A DNA stretch of 22,170 nt, taken from the NCBI RefSeq assembly GCF_000003605.2, contig NW_003149268.1, forward strand, positions 348,380 to 370,549. Reading direction: 5' to 3'. Positions 1-9,600 of this stretch are shown here, piece after piece. The DNA comes from Saccoglossus kowalevskii. Lineage: Eukaryota > Hemichordata > Enteropneusta > Harrimaniidae. Below the pieces are notes generated by a model. That model was not told where the DNA came from, did no database searches, and worked only from the letters and a program-made list of their open reading frames with translations. Made by a program: the position numbers and the translations under genes. Position 1 is the first letter of the stretch. The number at the start of each line of letters is the position of its first letter.

Positions 1-460
1 CATTCAAACAATCAATTTGCCACCAGGGTATCCCGTACACCACTACTGCATGTGTAAGCACCACTGGCTTCATGATCAACAGTTTCTCAACACATCCAGA
101 GATCAGTTATAAATACTAACAATTTGAAAATACAATTTTTCAATTTTACAACATACAAGCTTTGTCTATGAGGAAATTAGGAATCCCATATCAAAGAAAA
201 AAAATGAAATTTTTTGAATTTCTACTAAATTTGAGACCATCTATAAAGTACAAATCTGTTCGTAAATGGGTTCCAACCCCACCATAAATTTAAGTATTTC
301 ACCATAAAATACCAATGAGAAAAAGAAATATTATAAAACTGACCAAAATCCAAGAAACTGGGCAAGTAAGAAGGATGCACTTATTAAAGCGTGGAATGAA
401 GTTTTTGTCTAAACTTTGTAGATATAAAAAAGAAGGAAAGGTCTTTTTTTTTAATTTAAA
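1..460 (-). other. PDIA3 3'UTR and downstream flank
   Basis: Sequence just downstream of the PDIA3 stop codon. The only poly(A)-signal variant seen on the minus strand is ATTAAA at 450-455, six bases after the stop and so probably too close. No canonical AATAAA is seen, so the true 3' end may lie beyond the left edge. No other gene is visible. Confidence 0.5.
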
Positions 461-614
461 TTAGAGCTCTTCTTTATCTTTCTTAGCTTTCTTTGGGATA
501 TTCAAACCCTTTGTAGCTTCCCTCTTGATGTATTTCATAAAATCATCCACTTCTCTGCCGCCCTCATATTTTTTAGGTTTGTTGTTCATTGGCACCCAAT
601 ACAAAGTAGGGAAT
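461..614 (-). CDS. PDIA3: PDIA3 exon 12: C-terminus and KEEL signal
   Basis: Encodes residues 436-485 from the cis-proline motif FPTLYW through [14 protein letters not shown] to a lysine-rich tail and the terminal KEEL, a KDEL-type ER retrieval signal (QEDL or QDEL is usual in vertebrate PDIA3). The stop TAA is at 461-463. Confidence 0.95.
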
Positions 615-3600
615 CTGGAAGAGAAAATCAAAATACCTTATTTATAACAGAGTCCACGTTTCATACATCACTGTGAAGTTATAAATATGGTATGGGAAAG
701 AATTGATGGATTCTTAGGGATTTCATAACAAATTTCAGAGAAAATATCTATTTTTTTTTTTTAAATTATGAACATTTTACTGGACTTTTTCTGTCATGAC
801 TGAAATATGTGGCTGGGATGGACCATTCCTGGAGGGGGTGACAGCTTTACTGAAATTAATGCAAGATTACTGGAGGGGGAGAGGTGGTTGTTACGTCTTC
901 TTACCCTCTAACTTCAAAAGGTGGGGGTACATCATTAGCTGTGGCATCCATTTTAGCTATCACAATATTATCATCTGCTGACAACTACAAGAGAAATGTA
1001 AAAATTATCAATAAGCAACACGTCTATTCCTAGGTTTATTTTTAAATTTTAATTGGATCGTACAAAATACGCCAACTTTTGAAGCGGGGGAGTCGTCATC
1101 TGTGCATGCGTCAGATGGCCATAGCCTGTCATTGTTTACAAACAAGCGTCTACCCATGAGCCTTTGCATTTTTAGTGTGTGTTGTTATCGTCGCTTGGAA
1201 CTCCATTCCCACTCGTGCACAGGTGACGGCTCTCCCGTTTAAATCAAGTTTGAATCACGTAGCCAACATTCTGACAAAAGTTGATAATATGGCAACAGTT
1301 TGTAACACTTGCTCATTAACAGCATGCAAACACTTCTCACAACAGAATTTGTGGGATAAAGAGTCATAATGACTCCTAAACGCACTAGAGAATTATAATT
1401 ATATTAAGTCATTCATATTACTATTACCTTTTCTGCAAGTTCATCATATTTTGGTGCGAGGCTCTTACAATGGCCACACCACGGTGCATAAAACTCAATT
1501 AAAACATCTTTCTCCTCACTCATCACTATGTCCTGGAAATTTTTGGCAACAATAACCTGAAATTTGAAAGAATAGAAAATTAATACACTTGTATTTGAGA
1601 AATAGCCCAAAAAATAAATACTGTAAAAACATTTATTTTCACTGACATTTAATTCTACCATTTTAATGCTTTGAGCAATTTCACAAACTTGGCAGAGAAA
1701 CGAGTTCTATTCAGTCCAGATTTTGCTTGTTGACAAAATAGCGAAATAAAAAACCAAATAAAACTGAACAAATAGTTAGATTTAGTGTTTTGTACAACTA
1801 AGTGAAAGAGGTACCAGTTTATAACACCCTATGTTGATCACATGCAATGTATAAAACACATAATTTTCTGGGAAAGGCATTCATAACAGCAGGGATTTTT
1901 TTAAACAAGGGAACAGGGGCGCAGCGCCCTCATGCCATGGCCATGCACTCCCTTGCCCTGGGGAGCAGATCCTCTTCCAACCATAACATTCTGAATGACC
2001 AGGGATCACACGTGGCCACACAGTCTTCAACTGTGACCTGTCCGATAGTAATTCTGGCGCAAGGAAGCCATAGAATGCTCCAATTTAATTTAGAATTATC
2101 AAAAACTCCACACCCTGGTAGGGAGAATCCTATCTCCCCCACTTGGTGGCGCCGTTGAATTGCAGTGCTCCCTCTTGTAGTTTTTTTCTAAAAAAAACCC
2201 TGCAACAGTATTTACGGTTTCATGTACTCTGAATGTAAAGTCAAACAATAAAACATTTTCAGTTCAATGCGAGATTCCATGTTGCGCGTGAAATCGAACG
2301 TAAAATCAGGACAAACAAAACATGTAGTTACATCAAAAGATCACATGGGATTTGACAAACACAAAAGTAAATTTCAGTGTATTTCAACGTTATATACATG
2401 ATTGTCAACTTTGATGAAGGTCAGCAAAAAAATTCAAATCATTCGATTTTTGCAACAGACGTTGGGTCTGCACATTTCGCAATATACATGATCTTGTAGT
2501 GAATAGAAAATCATCTATTTATCAGATCCGAATGAAATTAAAGCACATTTGAATGAAAAACTTAATATTTAAATTTGGAAAAGGGATGGGGCACAACAAT
2601 TCCAAATGATTTCTGTATAAAACACCCAGGAGGTTAAAGAAATTCTTACCTTAACTGGTCCATCATCAGATTCTGGGATTGGTTCACTCTTGAGGTAAGG
2701 CTCAATCTTACCATCCAGGTAATCATTAACAAACTCTTCTAAAGCTTTACCATCACGACTGTGGGAAGAAACAGTTTTGATCAATATTGGGTCAGTTTAC
2801 TTAAACAATTAGGTTTGGGTTTTTTTCCTCTGGACTTGCGAAAACTATTACTTCACATGTACAAGTGTATGGTAAATTTACTGACTCACTTGTGCCACTG
2901 CATATACCACAGTAGAGCAGCCACAAATCCAAATCAATCGCATCTTCAACATAAACTACTATATATACCAAACACAAGTACATTTCATAAATATCAAGTT
3001 CATTGACAGGAGTTCAGTTATATTTCCAGTGGGCATGATAGCGCTACTGTGTCTGAGAGTTTTCAAATAAGGTGTTAAAGTGACATTCATTTTCAGCAAC
3101 ACCTTCGAACACGTCCGTACAGCATTATACAGATTGATGAAAACTAATGTTTTTGGCATCTGATGTACAACTGCACCACTATTAATTGCACTATTGAAGT
3201 ACAAAAACTTACGTGAAGTCTGCTTGCATAGGATATTTATGACCTTCGTCTGTCACTATGGCTACAACTGGAAGATCCACAGATTTGTCTGTAAGTCCGT
3301 TAGCTTCAACTTCGTGCGAAAATTCTTCACGGTTGGCAACGGCAAAAAAGATTTTCTTGTCGGAAAGTTTTTTTGCTACCTTCATAATCCTGCAGATATA
3401 CAAAGTAGTTTATGATTTCAAAACTGTACAGATTTCAAAACTGTACATGATAAGATTTATCTGCTTCAGATTTAATGATGTACTGCAGATTAATTAATGT
3501 ATTTTGCAGATCTGATCAGAAAAATCTGATTACATAAACGCCTACTTTCCCCCATCAGACAAATAAAATGCAGATTGATCAGATAAATTTTATCATGTAA

Positions 3601-6600
3601 ACAGTTTTTGGATGTGCACATGCTTTAATAGGTAGAATAGTTTTTGTATATACAACTATTTTATATATCTGACTGGTGAATTTCAAATGCCCTAAAATGT
3701 GTCAAACCTCAACTGACCACCTATTCTACTTCTAACTTCATCTAAAAATTGTTTGCAATCCACCTTTTAATAAAGTTCCAGGCACATCATTCAAAATGCA
3801 TTCTGACCAATAGCATGGCAGTAAAGCAGAGAAAAAATGCATTCTGACCAATAGCATGGAAGTAAAGCAGAGAAAAAATGCATTCTGACCAATAGCATGG
3901 CAGTAAAGCAGAGAAAAAGCTATACATAATTTTATATCATTTGGCAAGTGAAAAAGAAAACAGAAAACGACATAAATACTACCAAACTAGGAATGTTATT
4001 CTAAATGAGAAAACTTTTGATTGTGAAAAAATAAATTATGAAATCAAAATGCCATTCCTACTACACCTCCTATCCTACATCAATAGAGTAAACATACAAC
4101 TGAGTGATTAGAGCATTATAGCTTTATACAACAGACAAAACAGTTTTTGGGTCAAGCAAAAACTCAATGAGCACTGAGCCAAGTCAAGTTAGCAAAGCGT
4201 TACTAAAATTCCAATAACCCAGTCAACTTTACAAGACGGTTGAAATGACCGCAAATGAGATTCGTATAGATAATTTTCAACTTTCTTTGCATAGTCACAA
4301 CAATGTTGCAATAATCGTAATAATCAAAATAAAATTGACTCCAGTCTGAGTGGACCTATCTATTTCATTGTGCCAGGAGAAGTGAGCTTGTCACAAAATG
4401 TTGCAAATTGTTTCCATAACATTTAGATTATTTGATAATACTAATCGAAAACTCCCTCGCTATATTGTAAGGTTTATAGTGACTTTCCTCGGGCGTTTGC
4501 GTATGAATCTTGTTTGCGTTCATTGTGAGGAAATCTTTCCTTTCATTTGAAGCATGATAATTTAGGTAAGAGAGTTGTTTTACATTCATTACATGCCCCA
4601 TGGAACCTATGCGACGATGATGACTAACGCTTTGGAGTTTGATTTGAATAAATTCTCACCTGTTACGCCAGTAATTTGTGCCTGAAATGAACAGAATATA
4701 AACATCATGAAAAAAAAGTATTCCAAGGACTTATAAGATAAGGGTATGCAAGGTGTGATAAGCGATCACGATCACAAACATATGTGATGTTCACAAAATA
4801 GATTATCTTATAAAATTGATATCATATTTGCTCTATCATTAAAATAATGTTGACCATACAAACTTTGGTAATTTACATAAGCAAATGCAATACTAATACA
4901 GCACAATAAAAATTTTAGTATGTCAGTAGTGCATGGTGGTCCTTACCTTTAGTGTTCTTTCGGTAATCCACGTCATAGTAAACTACACAAAGAGGCTTTT
5001 TGAATTGTGAATGGTTGTCTGGTGTCATGTGACCACAAAGGCCAAGGCTGAAAAAAATAGAATAAAAGAATAATTAATGCCGTGTCATGACAGCATGGAA
5101 TATTTTTCATACATTATATACATTATTCCATTCTTAATTTTTGTACAGCTATAACATGTATTGTACCCAATGGGGAAAAATGCTAAGGTTGTTCAAAACT
5201 TCACCAGCTGAGGTACCATCGGCAAATCACTATAGAAGTCTTTCAGTGACATCACTTTGCACGAAATTGCTTTGATGTATAGCGACGATTGTTGAGGCAA
5301 AGAATTGCCACAGGTAATTCCCATGGAACAACACATGCTGGAGGCCTCTACATAATGTGAAAGACCCATTATGTTTACCATAGAGTTTATGAAACCATGC
5401 AATTCTGTTGATGGGAAATTAGAGAAGCCATCAATCATGATGAAATACCATATTTCTTTGATGGTAATGTTTAGCTTCATAATGAAAATGAAGAATAAGT
5501 TACTTCATATACAGTGCAGATTTTTGTACAATTTATGGCAATGAATTCTATAAACAATAAATAATGCTCAACAGTTCCAACAGAATTTCAGGTTAACATT
5601 CGTAAGGAAAAAAATAACACTTGCCACATTTGATTTACAAGTAATACAAGTGCTCATTTAAACTGAAGATTTTTCTATAGTCAAAATAAGTAAATGAAAT
5701 ATTTTGTTTATGCATGCTTCTATTGAAGATGCGCTTCTAACAGAACAAATACAGTTTAACTTTTAGTAAATGACCAGCGACTTTCGGCACCATTCACAAA
5801 ACAATCTCATAATATTTCGCATGTTTGTTTTTTTTAACAAGTTTGATCTCAATATGTAGCTATTCAGTCAAAATTAAAGAATTTATAAAAAAAAATATTT
5901 ATCCTGCTTAGAAATTTGCGGAGAAAAATTATAGCATATGACACGCAATTCAAACTCACATTCTGACATAAAAATAATAAAATACTGTACCTGTTTTCTT
6001 TAACAAACTTTTTTAAGTTTCCACTTTTAACTGTGCCATCAAATTTAATTTTTGAGTCTTCAAATTTACTTTGTAAATGGGTTGGTCTGAAGATTACAAT
6101 GTCACCACTGAGAAAACAGAAAATACACATGAATGAAAAAACTCATCATTGGTCAGTTTTAGCCAAGAGCTTGTCCAACAACATCATTTTCTCTTTCCTT
6201 TGAGCTATGTTTAACATCTATTGTTTCATCAGACGCAAGGCATTTGCTTCATCGGTTATATATCAATGTCCCGTTTTTTGTCTCAAAAAATGCAAGAAAA
6301 AACAATTTATAACAAACTTGTTTTCAAATAAAACATTTGATATGTCATTTTATAACAGATAGTTTATGAACATTCATTGAGGACACCATCTCCACTATAA
6401 GGGGAACAAAATAGTCTCTGTATCAAGTATCACATGGATGGATAATAATCTCATACTTTCATAACTGTTGGGACAATACTGCCTTGTATATCTGAATTGT
6501 GGAGAGAACACTGCTGCTACTGAGTATGTTACCGAATATGTGTATAATATTTAATGGGGAAAATTCCATGAATAAGAAGGAATAACATCTTGGAATGCAA

Positions 6601-9600
6601 TTAAACAACTTTTTCAGCCTGTGAACCTAAAATGTCTTTAATGGCGTCATCAACCCACAATAATCGTCTTGTTAGTATAATATTAAATGATTCTTACTTT
6701 TCAGTTCCTAGTCTATCAAGGACAGCCTGCTCCCCTGTGTGAACAAATTTATAATTGTCTCTTTCCGAACCAGCAAATTTTAAAAACTCTTTTTTGGCAT
6801 CACTATCATCGGTAAAACAACCAACAACAAGAAGATCCTTGCCGCTGAGAAGTTTATCAATATCCTCTACTGTTTTAGCTTCTCTGGATGTTGGACCAGC
6901 TTGCTTTTTCATATAGTCGATAATACCATCTGAGAAAAAAAAAGTTTTCATTCATTAAGTTGGCAAGTAAGTTTCAATTTTAATCAATCACTAGCAGGCT
7001 TAACTTTACTAATAAAACAGTCACATTCCTGAGGCTAATTGGAATGAGGAAGCAAGATGCATGGGGAATTTATGAAATTGTACATTTTTTGGTAGCAACT
7101 TTTCTTAATTTTGTCACTTGGAGCAAGTTGATTTTAAACGACACAATGAAAGATTGTCACTAATATCATTTCCATGGAAACCAAGTCATCGTGTCCCTAG
7201 CATTACGGGCCAAAAAGAATACCCTATAATTATACATTTACGGCAGCAACAGACAATGGCGGTTATTGACTATGACATTCACAATCATGTGCGGGAAATT
7301 GCAGGATAATATTTTACAGCAGTTTCCAAAAGACAAATTGTTCAGCAATCTATAGCAGTTGCCCATTTTTGTAACCATGGCAACATACTTCAAATGACTT
7401 AAGTGAACTGATTGCCCGCCCATTAATTTTTTTTTTTTATCCGTACAACAGACTCTATAATATAGCGCTACACAAGCTTTCCAGTTTTGAGTGACAGATG
7501 TACATGCTCAAAATAACCAACCATTGTCTAACAAAATGTATGGTTAACTAATTCTTGCACTGTACGGTATACAATCGACTACCATATCATTTTGATTGGA
7601 TACTCAACTAACTGCATAGAAAAAGCATCCTCACCTGCTGACCTTGGTCCGTTATAATCAGACGCTTCACCATCACGGAATACTTTTAGAGTAGGATAGC
7701 CGCTGACGCCATACCTACTACAAGTATCTTTTTCTGCTGTGCAGTCAACCTGTAGCAAAATATTAAATCAATTTATTATAACATGGAAAGATGTGCATTA
7801 ACACTAAGGTATAACCGGATTAAACCAAACAGACACACTTTTGAACAATTTTTTTGCAAAGTTTGCTTTAAGCAGGCTTCCTTGTGCATTTCAGAATTTT
7901 GAGTGTAGATCACTTATTTCAAGCAAAAGCAAAATAACACAACAGAACATAAATATAACAGTTTCGCAAGTTTGCATTAAATTATTTATCATAAACTGTC
8001 TTTGAGGTAGTGACATTCATGAAACAAAATTACATGTGAATCAAAGTTGATACTGGCCAGAAAGCAGTTCCAGTGGACTAGTGAGAAAACATTGTTAGAT
8101 TCACGTACAATTCATGTACAATTGAAATTTCTATAATTTACACAAGTGTTTTAATTATATATAGCAATTTTTGTCTTGGGGGGAAAAATAGGGAATACCG
8201 TAACATGAATTATGGGTAAAATAAATTTGTTTAAGTTGGTATGCAGAAACTGTTTTATAATACATTGCACCTAATTTTATTTCATGTACTGCTTATTTGG
8301 GCGACTGGCACCTTAATTTATTTGTAACATCATTAAAACCCAACAATTTTATTTGTTCATAACCAGTTCTCCAAGATAATTTCAAAAAATTATTATGATG
8401 ACAGTAATTATCAAGTTGTAAGTGCAACTTGCATTTTTTTTTTTTAAATCAGATTCAATAAGGCTGGCTGGCAGCCCTTTTGTTTTTCACTGAAAATGAG
8501 CTGGTACTTTAATTATTGTACAGGGAGATGCATTTAATTTTAGCAAATTTGGTGTTACAGGGATATTTACCGGTAATATGTTTTAATAATACTTGTTTGT
8601 AAAGGAGACCAGAGATTTGTTTTGTTAACTTTGAGTTTTAATTTAGTGCATTTTGTCATCAGTAGAATAAGTGAAAATAAAACCCAGCTACCAGTAATAA
8701 TACAGGCATTTTTATTTCAGAAATGTAGAGATAATGTTGAAAATATCAGCAGACATCAATGCAATAGTTCTTTGAAGACAGGGTTGCATTCAGCCAAACT
8801 CTTCTATCACAAAGAAGTATGGGTATTATGCCCGAAAAAATAATTCTGTGATAAAATACCATACCAATTTCAAAAGGGAATCATACCTTCAACGCATACT
8901 AATTTTCATACGTGTCGAGAGAAATCACAAAATTTTGTAGCAATGTTATTATCGTTCATTCATTCTGCATGAACCTCTTTTTAAAAACTCAACTTTAAAT
9001 TGATTCCATTAATCCCAGATTTAGCTTTGAATCACTGACGCGAGAATCCTAATAGTGACAATCCAACATAGGTACCACATCCAAGGATTGATAGATGGCA
9101 ACATATGTTTTAACCTCTAAATGTTGCTTTGTAATACATACATCAATACCTCATTTACACTTGTTACAATAAAATAAACAGTACAATACTCTGAACAAAA
9201 TTTACCCCAGATTAATACCATATGTTTCGAAATTCGGCCAATCACAGACAGCTAAGTGGAAGCTAGTTTGTGGCACATAGAACAGCTATAAAAATATCAT
9301 TTCCGCTTCAGTGAAATTTTTCTTTTGTTAGCTTAAAAGCAAGCTGCTACCAATTTTTATACCATTCAGTTTTCTTTTTAGAATTATACCACCGAGGCAA
9401 GGGTACAAACTATTTCCTTTTAAATTAATACGGTTCAAGTTTATGGAATACAAGAACCTCATAATAATTTCAAATTCTGACAATATTTGTACAACGATTT
9501 TTACGGGATCTTGCGGGCAATTATTCAAAACAGTACGCATGCACGGTTATGTCAATTTGATTTTTTGTTTAATGGGTATACAATTGAAATTAATTAGAAA

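Noticed and set aside
1847-2158. 103-codon plus-strand ORF and its minus-strand partner
   Set aside because: Both fall inside the CAGGG-ended MITE-like element; neither encodes a known domain.
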